Positions 1 through 7,647 of a stretch of 13,624 nt of DNA are shown piece after piece. The position numbers and the translations under genes are program-made. Under the pieces are notes generated by a model. It was not told the DNA's origin. It searched no databases and saw only the letters and a program-made list of their open reading frames with translations. The DNA comes from Gemmatimonadota bacterium (GTDB lineage Bacteria > Gemmatimonadota > Gemmatimonadetes > Longimicrobiales > RSA9): contig JADGGV010000054.1 in the NCBI GenBank assembly GCA_019689775.1, positions 1 to 13,624 on the forward strand, written 5' to 3'. Positions within the stretch are counted from its first letter, which is position 1. The number at the start of each line of letters is the position of its first letter.

Positions 1-55
1 CGACGCCCCCGCTCACCCCCTCGGGCCGCTCGCCCGGTGACGCGGAGGCGCGCCC

Positions 56-1600
56 ATGAGCCTCCACGCTCCCGTGGCCGGGCTCGCGCCCGTCGCCGCG
101 CTCGCCCTCCAGACCGCGGCGCTCCCGCCGCTCACGCAGCCGACCATCGTCGCCATCGCGGCGGCGTACTTCCTGGCCGTGGCGGCGATCGGCGTGTGGG
201 CGACGCGGCGCACGCGCACGGCGAGCGACTTCTTCGTGGCCGGCCAGGGGATCGGCGTCTGGGTGCTCGCGCTCTCGGCCATGGCGGCGACGCTGTCGGG
301 CTTCGCGTTCATCGGCGGGCCCGGGCTCATCTACTCGGTCGGCCTCGGCGCGATGTACATCGTGCTCCCCGCGGCGGTCACGACGTCGATGGGCGCCTGG
401 GTGCTAGGGAAGCGGATGCGGCTGCTGGGCGAGGTGCGCGGGCTGATCACGGTGCCGGACGCGATCGGCGCGCGCTACCGCTCGCCGGCGGCGCAGGGGC
501 TCTCGGCGATCGCGATCCTCATCGCCGTCGTCGGCTACATGGCGACGAACCTGCTCGCGCTCGGCCTCGTCGTCGACGCCGTGTTCGGGACCGGGCTCGG
601 GTGGGGGATCTGGCTCGGCACGCTGGTCGTGCTCACCTACTCCGCGGCGGGCGGCATCCTGGCGGGCGTCTACACCGACGTCTTCCAGGGGTCGCTGATG
701 GCCGCGGCCTCCGTGCTGGTCTTCCTCTTCACGCTGAAGGTCGGCGGCGGCCTGGGCGGCATCTCGCGGACCATCGCCGCGGCGGACGCGGCGTTCCTCG
801 GGCCGTGGGGGAAGCTCCCGCCGATGGCGGCGCTGTCGTTCTTCTTCGTCTTCGCGATGGGCTCGCTGGGGCAACCGCACGTCGTCCACAAGTTCTACAT
901 GCTGCGCGACCCGCGGCGGCTGAAGTGGTACCCGCTGCTCATGACCGTCGCGATGCTGGTCACGCTGCTGCTCTACTTCGGCGTCGGCGCGGCGGTCAAG
1001 GCGCTGGTCGCGCGCGGCGAGCTGGCGCCGCTCGGCTCCCCCGACGAGGCGACGCCGACGTTCCTGCTCCGCTTCACCCCCGTCGTCCTGGCCGGGCTCG
1101 TCTTCAGCGGCGTGGCCGCGGCGATCATGAGCACCGTCAACTCGTTCATGAGCATCGGCGCCGCCGCGATCACGCACGACATCCCGCTCGCGCTGGGCCG
1201 CCGCGTGCGCGACGAACTGCGCTGGGGCCGGGTCGCGACGGTCGTCCTCTCGCTCGCGGCGGCGGCCACGGCGCAGCTCTCCGGCGTCCTGGTCGCGTTC
1301 CTCGGGATCTTCGGCTGGGGGCTGTTCGGCTCCACCCTGGTCCCCGCGCTCGCGATCGGCCTGAACTGGCGCGGCGCGACGCGGGAGGGCGCCGTCGCCT
1401 CGATCTCCGTCGGCCTCGTGCTCACGCTCCTGCTCGAGACGCTGGCCTACTTCAAGGTCTTCACGCTCCCCGCCGGCGTCAGCGTCTCCGCGCTCACGCT
1501 CGTGCTCTCCATGCTCGCGTTCTTCGGCGTGTCGTGGCTGACGCGGCGCGGCGCGGGCGCGGCCATCGACGACGACGTCCGCGTCGTCATGGAGGTCTGA
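56..1600 (+). CDS. Sodium:solute symporter family (SSS) transporter
   Basis: A 514-residue inner-membrane protein made almost wholly of hydrophobic segments, the usual size for the SSS family (PutP, PanF and relatives), which couples Na+ influx to uptake of small organic solutes. Family marks seen: GGILAGVYTDVFQG at residues 199-212, GQPHVVHKFYMLRDPRRLKW at 272-291, and IMSTVNS at 357-363, which corresponds to the Ser/Thr pair that binds Na+ in PutP. The ATG follows GGAGG at 44-48 with a 7-base gap. The stop overlaps the MaoC gene start by one base (TGATG), so the two are probably translated together. The substrate is unknown; neighbours suggest a carboxylic acid or a product of ester cleavage. 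The few bases upstream (a frame ending in TGA at 38-40) might be the end of an earlier gene, but are too short to judge. Confidence 0.92.
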   Translation: MSLHAPVAGLAPVAALALQTAALPPLTQPTIVAIAAAYFLAVAAIGVWATRRTRTASDFFVAGQGIGVWVLALSAMAATLSGFAFIGGPGLIYSVGLGAMYIVLPAAVTTSMGAWVLGKRMRLLGEVRGLITVPDAIGARYRSPAAQGLSAIAILIAVVGYMATNLLALGLVVDAVFGTGLGWGIWLGTLVVLTYSAAGGILAGVYTDVFQGSLMAAASVLVFLFTLKVGGGLGGISRTIAAADAAFLGPWGKLPPMAALSFFFVFAMGSLGQPHVVHKFYMLRDPRRLKWYPLLMTVAMLVTLLLYFGVGAAVKALVARGELAPLGSPDEATPTFLLRFTPVVLAGLVFSGVAAAIMSTVNSFMSIGAAAITHDIPLALGRRVRDELRWGRVATVVLSLAAAATAQLSGVLVAFLGIFGWGLFGSTLVPALAIGLNWRGATREGAVASISVGLVLTLLLETLAYFKVFTLPAGVSVSALTLVLSMLAFFGVSWLTRRGAGAAIDDDVRVVMEV

Positions 1601-2016
1601 TGCGGTTCGAGGATCTCGCGGTCGGCCAGGCGGCCGAGCTCTCGAAGACGATCACCGAGACCGACGTGGTGCTCTTCGCCGGGATCACGGGGGACCTCAA
1701 CCCGGTCCACGTGGACCGGGTCGCCGCGGAGCGCTCGCCGTTCGGCGGGCGGATCGCGCACGGGATGCTGACGGCGGGGCTCGTCTCCGCCGTGCTCGGA
1801 ACGAGGCTCCCCGGGCCGGGGAGCATCTACCTCTCGCAGACGCTGCGCTTCACGCGGCCGGTCCGCCTGGGCGACACGGTGACGGCCCGCGTCGAGGTGC
1901 TGGAGCTGGTCCCGGCCAAGCGCCGGGTCCGATTGGCCACGAGCTGCGCCAACCAGGACGGCGAGCGCGTCCTGGAGGGCGAGGCGGTGGTGCTGGTGCC
2001 GGAGTCGTCGCCGTAA
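1600..2016 (+). CDS. MaoC family dehydratase, (R)-specific enoyl-CoA hydratase type
   Basis: A 138-residue single hot-dog domain, the usual size for PhaJ/MaoC-type hydratases that add water to trans-2-enoyl-CoA to give (R)-3-hydroxyacyl-CoA. The hydratase-2 catalytic motif is visible as GDLNPVH at residues 31-37, giving the Asp32/His37 pair, followed by GRIAHGML at 50-57. The ATG at 1600 overlaps the symporter stop and has GGAGG at 1591-1595, four bases upstream; the same frame is open further upstream, but that part is a shadow of the symporter gene. It ends in TAA, the only TAA stop in the window. With the acyl-CoA synthetase downstream it suggests enoyl-CoA or hydroxyacyl-CoA chemistry. 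Chain length and physiological direction cannot be read from sequence. Confidence 0.9.
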   Translation: MRFEDLAVGQAAELSKTITETDVVLFAGITGDLNPVHVDRVAAERSPFGGRIAHGMLTAGLVSAVLGTRLPGPGSIYLSQTLRFTRPVRLGDTVTARVEVLELVPAKRRVRLATSCANQDGERVLEGEAVVLVPESSP

Positions 2017-2081
2017 CCACGCAACCCCTGCGCGGGCGTCGCGGCTCGCGCGGCCGTCCCCTGCTCCCTCGGGAGGATCCA

Positions 2082-4601
2082 ATGAAGACCCGTTCGCTAC
2101 CCCGCGTCGTTGGGTGGATCGCCATGGTCGCGGCGCTCCTCCTCCCTGCGGCGGCCCAGGCGCAGTCGGGCCGCATCGCCGGAACCGTGACCGACAAGGC
2201 GGGCCAGCCGCTCGCCGGCGCCAGCATCGTGGTCCTCGGCACCGGCTACGGCGCGCTGTCGGGGCCGGACGGCGCGTTCCTGATCGGCGGCGTGCCCGCC
2301 GGGACGTACCGCGTGTCGGTGTCGCACCTCGGCTATCGCACGGCGACGGTCGAGGACGTAAGCGTCGCCGCGGGCCAGGCCGCGCAGCTCACGGTCCCGA
2401 TGGAGGAGGCGCCGGTCGCGATCGGCGGCGTCGTCGTCTCGGCGTCGCGGCGCCCAGAGCGGGTGACGGACGCACCCGCCACGATCACGAGCATCGACGC
2501 GCGGACGCTCGACAACAGCGTGGGCAACACCTGGGCGGGCGCGCTCAAGGAGGTGAAGGGGCTCGACTTCATCCAGGTCGGGATGACGAGCGTGGCGATC
2601 AACGCGCGCGGGTTCAACTCCTCCTTCAACAACCGCATGCTGATGATGGAGGACGGGCGGATCGCCGTGCTCCCGGAGAACGGGCTCCCCGTCGGGCAGT
2701 TCACGGCGGTGCCGAAGGTCGACCTGGCGAGCGTCGAGGTGCTCGTCGGCCCGGGCGCCGCGCTCTACGGCGCCGACGCGTCGAACGGTGTGGTCACGCT
2801 GCTGACGAAGGACCCGAAGCAGTTTCCGGGGACGACGGCCGAGGTGACCGGCGGCAACCGCTCGTACAAGGACGTGCAGGTCCGCCAGGCCGGCGTCTTC
2901 GCGAACGGCGACTGGGGCTACAAGGTCTCCGGCGAGTTCCAGGAAGCGAAGGACTTCTCCAACGTCCTGACCTACACCATCACGGGCGTCGCCGGCGCGC
3001 CGGGCGGCATCGTCAGCGTCGCGGAGGACCAGCTCGGCGTCAACTCGATCGACTGGACCGCCCGCGTCGCCCGCGCCACGGCCTCGCTCGTCCGCTACCT
3101 CGGCGGCAACGCCAAGATCGACCTGAGCGGCGGGATCAGCCGCAGCGACGGCGTCGGGCAGACGAACGTGGGGCGCAACCAGCTCCGCGACTGGGGCTAC
3201 AACTTCGTGCAGCTCCGCGCGTCGAACCCGAACTGGTTCTTCAACGCGTACCGCACGCAGTCGACGTCGGGCGAGTCGTTCGCGATCAACCGCTACGCGG
3301 ACGCGTGGGCGCGCAACCCGAACCTCTCGCCCGACTCGTTGCGCATGCTCTCCGACTGGCCGAGCGACGGCCAGCTCTACGCCGCCGAGATCCAGAACAA
3401 CTTCGGCATCCGGCGGCTCCTGAACACGCGGGTCACGTGGGGCGCGCAGTACCGGCTGGACAAGGTCAGCAGCAAGCGGCAGTGGCTGACGGACCGGCTG
3501 ACGGGCAAGGACCTGTCGATCGACCAGAAGGGGGTCTACGCCCAGATCGAGACGCCGTTCTCGAGGTACCTGAGCCTGGTGCTCGCCGGCCGCTACGACG
3601 ACCACGAGAACTACGACGCGCAGTTCTCGCCGAAGGCCGCGCTGCTCGTACACCCGGCCGAGAACCAGACGCTGCGCATCAGCTACAACCGCGCGTTCAA
3701 GTCGCCGACGACGCTCCAGACGAACTTCTACATCCCGGACTGGACGGCGGTCATCGCGATCTACGGCAACACGGAAGGTTTCACGGTCAAGGACGCGGCG
3801 GGCGCGACCGTCGCCACGTACAAGCCGCTGGAGCCGGAGGAGAACCGGACCTGGGAGGCGGGCTACAAGGGGATCCTGGGCGACAAGCTGTTCCTCGACC
3901 TCGCCGGCTACTACTCGAAGTACAACAACTTCCTGAGTCCGCTCGTGGTCATCGCGAACCCGTTCACGGGCGCGACGGCGACGTACGCCTACGACGGCAA
4001 GGGGCAGCCGATCACGAACCTCGCCGGAATCCCCCCCGTCACGCTGACGTACTTCAACCTAGGCAAGGCGACGCTGAAGGGCTTCGACGGCGGCGTGAAC
4101 TACTACGCGACGCCGCACCTCGGGCTGAACGGGACGCTGTCGCTCGTGGACCTGACCAAGGTCGAGGTGCCGGCGGGGTCGGAGGAGGCCACGGCGCTGA
4201 ATTCCCCTGTCACGAAGTGGACGCTCGGCGCGACGCTGCGGGACCTGCCGGTGGCGAACGGTGCGGGGAGCCTGCTGGGCGGTCTCACGTTCCGCTACGT
4301 GAACGGCTACTACTTCCGCTCGGGGATCAACATGGGCGTGATCCCGAGCTTCGGCACGCTGGACCTGAGCGTCGGCTACAGGATCCCGCGGCTGAACTCG
4401 ACGATCAGCGTGGGGGTGAGCAACCTCTACACGTGCAGCCAGGATCCCGACCACCCGCTCGTGTACGCGCCGACCGACGCGCTGAAGCAGCACCCGACGA
4501 ACCGCTCGACGACGTGCGGCTTCGACCGCGGGCACCAGGAGATGATCAACATGCCGAACATCGGCACGATGCTCTTCGTCGGGGTGCGGTACAGCCGGTG
4601 A
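2082..4601 (+). CDS. TonB-dependent outer-membrane receptor with carboxypeptidase-regulatory-like N-terminal domain
   Basis: An 839-residue outer-membrane protein. Residues 1-27 form a signal peptide (cut expected after AQA). Residues 29-110 are a carboxypeptidase-regulatory-like beta-sandwich (GRIAGTVTDKAGQPLAGASI). The plug covers about 118-245, with GFNSSFNNRMLMMEDGR and the typical GPGAALYGADASNGVV at 223-238. The rest, rich in alternating aromatic strands, is the beta-barrel. Such receptors import large or scarce ligands with TonB/ExbBD energy. The ATG has GGGAGG at 2071-2076, and a 65-base gap separates it from the MaoC gene, the only real gap in this gene run; no clear promoter was seen there. 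A Cys pair near the C-terminus (NLYTC and TTCGFD) could form a loop disulfide. The final residues are RYSR, not the common terminal aromatic. The ligand is unknown. Confidence 0.93.
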   Translation: MKTRSLPRVVGWIAMVAALLLPAAAQAQSGRIAGTVTDKAGQPLAGASIVVLGTGYGALSGPDGAFLIGGVPAGTYRVSVSHLGYRTATVEDVSVAAGQAAQLTVPMEEAPVAIGGVVVSASRRPERVTDAPATITSIDARTLDNSVGNTWAGALKEVKGLDFIQVGMTSVAINARGFNSSFNNRMLMMEDGRIAVLPENGLPVGQFTAVPKVDLASVEVLVGPGAALYGADASNGVVTLLTKDPKQFPGTTAEVTGGNRSYKDVQVRQAGVFANGDWGYKVSGEFQEAKDFSNVLTYTITGVAGAPGGIVSVAEDQLGVNSIDWTARVARATASLVRYLGGNAKIDLSGGISRSDGVGQTNVGRNQLRDWGYNFVQLRASNPNWFFNAYRTQSTSGESFAINRYADAWARNPNLSPDSLRMLSDWPSDGQLYAAEIQNNFGIRRLLNTRVTWGAQYRLDKVSSKRQWLTDRLTGKDLSIDQKGVYAQIETPFSRYLSLVLAGRYDDHENYDAQFSPKAALLVHPAENQTLRISYNRAFKSPTTLQTNFYIPDWTAVIAIYGNTEGFTVKDAAGATVATYKPLEPEENRTWEAGYKGILGDKLFLDLAGYYSKYNNFLSPLVVIANPFTGATATYAYDGKGQPITNLAGIPPVTLTYFNLGKATLKGFDGGVNYYATPHLGLNGTLSLVDLTKVEVPAGSEEATALNSPVTKWTLGATLRDLPVANGAGSLLGGLTFRYVNGYYFRSGINMGVIPSFGTLDLSVGYRIPRLNSTISVGVSNLYTCSQDPDHPLVYAPTDALKQHPTNRSTTCGFDRGHQEMINMPNIGTMLFVGVRYSR

Positions 4602-5539
4602 GCGGCGCGGGCGACGTTCGGGAGGGGAGCTACACCGGCGCGGCGGGGACGCGCCGGTGGCGGCTCTACCTCCCGCCAGCCTACGATGGCGGGCGGGCGC
4701 TTCCGCTCGTCGTCCTGCTGCACGGGTGCACGCAGGATGCGGCGGACCTGGCGGCGGGGACGCGGATGGACGAGGCCGCCGCCGCGGCCGGCGTGATGGT
4801 GCTTTACCCCGAGCAGGGCGCCGCGCACAACGAGAAGAAGTGCTGGAACTGGTACGACCCGGCGCACCAGCGGCGGGATGCCGGGGAGCCGTCGCTGATC
4901 GCCGGGATGACGCGGCAGATCATGGCCGGGTTTACGGTCGACCCGGCCCGGGTCTACGTCGGCGGGATCTCGGCCGGCGGCGGGATGGCGGTGATCCTGG
5001 CGGCGACGTACCCCGAGCTGTACGCGGCAGCGGCGTCGCATTCCGGCGTGGCGTACGGTGCGGCGCGGGACGTGGCGAGCGCGCTCGTCGCCATGGCGGG
5101 CGGTGCGCCAGATCCGCGGCCGCAGGCGCGCGCGCTGCTCGAGGCGATGGGCGCGCGGGCGCGGCCGGTCCCGCTGTTCGTCGTGCACGGCGCCGCGGAC
5201 GCGGTGGTGCGGGCGGTGAACGCGCGCCAGACGGTCGAGCAGTTCCTCGAGCTGGCGCGGCTGGCCGGCGCCGAGGCGACCGCAGCCGTCGAGGAGGAGC
5301 GCGGCGAGGCCGGCGGGCTGGCGTACGCGCGGACGCGCCACCGCGACGCGTCGGGACGCGTCCTCGTCGAGAGCTGGATCGTCGGCGGGCTGGGCCACGC
5401 GTGGTCGGGGGGCTCGCCGGCCGGCACGTTCGCCGACCCGCGGGGCCCGGACGCGAGCCGCGAGATGCTGCGCTTCTTCCTGGAGCACCGCCTGGCGACG
5501 CCGGCCGCGGGACCGGCGCGCGCGCCGGAGGCGCCATGA
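4598..5539 (+). CDS. PHB depolymerase family esterase (alpha/beta hydrolase)
   Basis: A 313-residue alpha/beta hydrolase of the PHB-depolymerase/feruloyl-esterase-like family, which cleaves short polyester or aromatic ester bonds. Visible parts: HGCTQ at residues 42-46 (oxyanion-hole region), CWNWYDP at 82-88, the nucleophile elbow GISAGGGM at 123-130 with Ser125, HGAADAVV with Asp201, and GLGHAWSGG with His267, so the triad looks complete. The GTG start at 4598 overlaps the receptor stop as GTGA; homology to the family begins a few residues later, and the same frame upstream is only a shadow of the receptor gene. No signal peptide or lipobox is seen at the N-terminus, unlike secreted PHB depolymerases, so it probably acts in the cytoplasm or leaves by another route. 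No polymer-binding domain is present. Confidence 0.88.
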   Translation: MSGAGDVREGSYTGAAGTRRWRLYLPPAYDGGRALPLVVLLHGCTQDAADLAAGTRMDEAAAAAGVMVLYPEQGAAHNEKKCWNWYDPAHQRRDAGEPSLIAGMTRQIMAGFTVDPARVYVGGISAGGGMAVILAATYPELYAAAASHSGVAYGAARDVASALVAMAGGAPDPRPQARALLEAMGARARPVPLFVVHGAADAVVRAVNARQTVEQFLELARLAGAEATAAVEEERGEAGGLAYARTRHRDASGRVLVESWIVGGLGHAWSGGSPAGTFADPRGPDASREMLRFFLEHRLATPAAGPARAPEAP

Positions 5540-7056
5540 GCGCGACACTCTTCCCGACGCACCCGGACCCGATCCGGCACTGGCGGCGGCTGACGCCGGA
5601 CCGGATCGCGCTCGTCGACCGCGTCCGCGGCGACCGGCTCACGTACGCCGAGCTGGACGCCGGCGCGGACCGGTGGGCGGCGGCGCTCGCGTCGCTTGGC
5701 GTTGGCCCGGGGGACCTGGTCGCGGTGCTGGCGTCGAACCGCCGCGAGCAGGTCGAGCTGTTCTTTGCCTGCGGCCGGCTCGGCGCCGCGCTCGTCCCGC
5801 TGAACTGGCGGCTCGCCCCGGCCGAGCTGGGGCCGATCCTGGCCGACGCGCGCCCCCGGGTGCTACTCGGCGACAGTCGGTTCCGCGCCGCAGCCGAGGC
5901 AGCGGCGCCGCTCCCGCACTCGGCCGTCTGGTTGGACCTGGACGCCGATGCGCCGAGGCTGCTCGGGCGCGCCGGCGCGCCGCCCGAGGACCGCGCGGTG
6001 GGCCCGGACGACCCCGCGCTCGTGCTGTACACGTCCGGGAGCACGGGCCGGCCGAAGGGCGCGGTCCTGCCGCACCGCCAGCTCGTGTGGAACGCCGTGG
6101 CGACGACGACGAGCTGGGAGCTGGGGCCGACCGACGTCGCGCCGATCTCGACGCCACTCTTCCATACCGGCGGCTGGAACGTGTTCGCGACGCCGCTCTG
6201 GCACCGCGGCGGCACGGTGGTGCTGCTGGACGCGTTCGACCCGGCCGCGTTCCTGGACGTCATGGCCGAGGAGGGGTGCACGTTCGCGCTCACCGTGCCG
6301 ACCCAGCTCATGATGCTCCTTCAGGCCCCGTCGTGGGGGCGGCCGCTCCCGGCGCTGCGCAGCTTCATGTCGGGCGGCGCGCCGCTGCCACCGGCGCTCG
6401 CCGAGCGGGTCCGCGCCTCCGGCTACCGGCTGCGCGAGGGGTACGGGCTGACGGAGTGCGGGCCGAATTGCTTCGCGAGCACGGACGAGGCGTCGCTGCG
6501 GCGGCCGGGGAGCGTCGGCTGGCCGATCGCCCACCTGTCGATGCGGCTCGTGACGGAGGATGGCCGCGAGGCGGAGGTCGGCGAGCCCGGCGAGCTACTC
6601 CTGCGCGGCCCGCAGCGCTTTGCCGGCTACCTGCGGGACCCGGCGCGCACGGCGGAGGCGCTGACGCCGGACGGCTGGCTCCGCACCGGCGACCTGGCGC
6701 GCCGCGACGCCGACGGCGCCTTCTACATCTGCGGGCGGCGCAAGGAGATGTTCATCTCGGGCGGGGAGAACGTCTTCCCCGGCGAGGTCGAGGCCGCGCT
6801 CGCGGACTGTGAGGGCGTGCTCGAGGTCGCGGTGATCGGCGTGCCGGACGCGCTCTGGGGCGAGGTCGGGCGCGCGTTCGTGGTCCGCCGCCCCGGCACG
6901 ACGCTGACGGCGGCGGACGTCGTCGCCCACGTGCGCGCGCGGCTGGCCGCCTACAAGGCGCCGAAGTCCGTGGTCTTCGTGGACGCGATCCCGCGCCTCG
7001 GCTCCGGCAAGGTGGACCGCCCGGCGCTCGCCACCCTCACCCCGCCGGAGGCCTGA
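5536..7056 (+). CDS. Acyl-CoA synthetase (AMP-dependent synthetase/ligase)
   Basis: A 506-residue ANL-superfamily ligase that activates a carboxylic acid to acyl-AMP and then acyl-CoA. Motifs in order: P-loop LYTSGSTGRPKG at residues 164-175, YGLTE at 303-307, TGD at 384-386 with the ATP-ribose-binding Asp, GRRKEMFISGGENVFP at 400-415, and GSGKVDR with the catalytic Lys at 492. All key residues are kept. The ATG overlaps the esterase stop (ATGA) and follows GGAGG at 5527-5531. Family likeness is to medium/long-chain fatty acid or aromatic acid CoA ligases. It likely activates the acid released by the upstream esterase or brought in by the symporter; the exact acid cannot be named. Confidence 0.93.
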   Translation: MSATLFPTHPDPIRHWRRLTPDRIALVDRVRGDRLTYAELDAGADRWAAALASLGVGPGDLVAVLASNRREQVELFFACGRLGAALVPLNWRLAPAELGPILADARPRVLLGDSRFRAAAEAAAPLPHSAVWLDLDADAPRLLGRAGAPPEDRAVGPDDPALVLYTSGSTGRPKGAVLPHRQLVWNAVATTTSWELGPTDVAPISTPLFHTGGWNVFATPLWHRGGTVVLLDAFDPAAFLDVMAEEGCTFALTVPTQLMMLLQAPSWGRPLPALRSFMSGGAPLPPALAERVRASGYRLREGYGLTECGPNCFASTDEASLRRPGSVGWPIAHLSMRLVTEDGREAEVGEPGELLLRGPQRFAGYLRDPARTAEALTPDGWLRTGDLARRDADGAFYICGRRKEMFISGGENVFPGEVEAALADCEGVLEVAVIGVPDALWGEVGRAFVVRRPGTTLTAADVVAHVRARLAAYKAPKSVVFVDAIPRLGSGKVDRPALATLTPPEA

Positions 7057-7625
7057 TGGCGAAAGCGAAGGGCTCGACGCTCCAGGCGACGCTGGACTTC
7101 CTCGGCCGGCATCCGCGGCCGGCGGTGCGGGAGGACGTGCTGACGCGGCTCGACCCGGCGCTGCGCCGTGCGATCGAGGCGGCGGCCCCCACCGCCGAGC
7201 TGCCGTTCGGGGTGGCGCTCGCGCTCTGGCGCGCCGCCGACACGGTGCTCGCCGGCGAGGACCCCGGCTGGGTCGAGCGCGCCGGCGCCGAGTCGATCGA
7301 GTCCTTCGGGATGCGCCTCTACGGCGGGATCCTGCGCAAGGCGAGCCCGATCGAGTTCCTGACGCAGCCCGTCAAGCTCTTCCGCCTCTACTACCACGGC
7401 GGCGACATGGTGGTGGTCGAGCAGGCGCCCGGCCGCGCGGTGCTGCGCCTCGTCGGCTTCGACGAGCCGGACCGGCTGTTCTGCCGGCGTCAGACGGGCG
7501 GGCTGCGGCGCGCGCTCGAGCTCGCCGGCGGACGTGGGGCCAACGTGCGCCACGTCCGCTGCGAGATCGACGGCGACGCGTTCTGCGAGTGGGAGCTCCG
7601 CTGGGACGAGCCGGAGCGCACCTGA
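7056..7625 (+). CDS. TIGR02265/DUF2378-like protein
   Basis: A 189-residue protein of unknown role. It resembles the DUF2378 (TIGR02265) family, best known as a large paralogous set in myxobacteria: an N-terminal KGSTLQATLDFL, then RLYGGILRKASPIEFL at about 87-102, LFRLYYHGGDMVVVE at 108-122, and a C-terminal Cys-bearing GxxFCEWEL pattern (residues 173-181, with Cys169 and Cys177). The last part recalls the V4R-like sensor fold, where such Cys residues can be functional. No signal peptide or membrane segment is seen. The ATG overlaps the acyl-CoA synthetase stop (TGATG) with GGAGG at 7047-7051, so it belongs to the same transcript and may sense a metabolite of this pathway, which is inference. 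The family call is from memory of its pattern. Confidence 0.72.
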   Translation: MAKAKGSTLQATLDFLGRHPRPAVREDVLTRLDPALRRAIEAAAPTAELPFGVALALWRAADTVLAGEDPGWVERAGAESIESFGMRLYGGILRKASPIEFLTQPVKLFRLYYHGGDMVVVEQAPGRAVLRLVGFDEPDRLFCRRQTGGLRRALELAGGRGANVRHVRCEIDGDAFCEWELRWDEPERT

Positions 7626-7626
7626 C

Positions 7627-7643
7627 CCGGCACCGCGCGCCGG
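7627..7643. terminator. Small hairpin in the convergent gap
   Basis: The 22-base gap between two convergent stops (7625 and 7648) contains CCGGC at 7627-7631 pairing with GCCGG at 7639-7643 around a 7-base loop. It has no T-run on either side. It could act as a weak two-way terminator, but in such GC-rich DNA a 5-bp stem also arises by chance. Confidence 0.25.
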
Positions 7644-7647
7644 CCGG

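Noticed and set aside
37..1599. N-terminal extension of the MaoC gene through the symporter region
   Set aside because: The extension is an Arg/Gly/Ala-rich shadow of the symporter gene; the hydratase domain starts at the ATG at 1600 with its own ribosome site.
2097..3653. Long minus-strand open frame opposite the TonB-dependent receptor
   Set aside because: Arg/Val/Asp-rich shadow frame with no recognisable domain; the receptor on the plus strand is clear.
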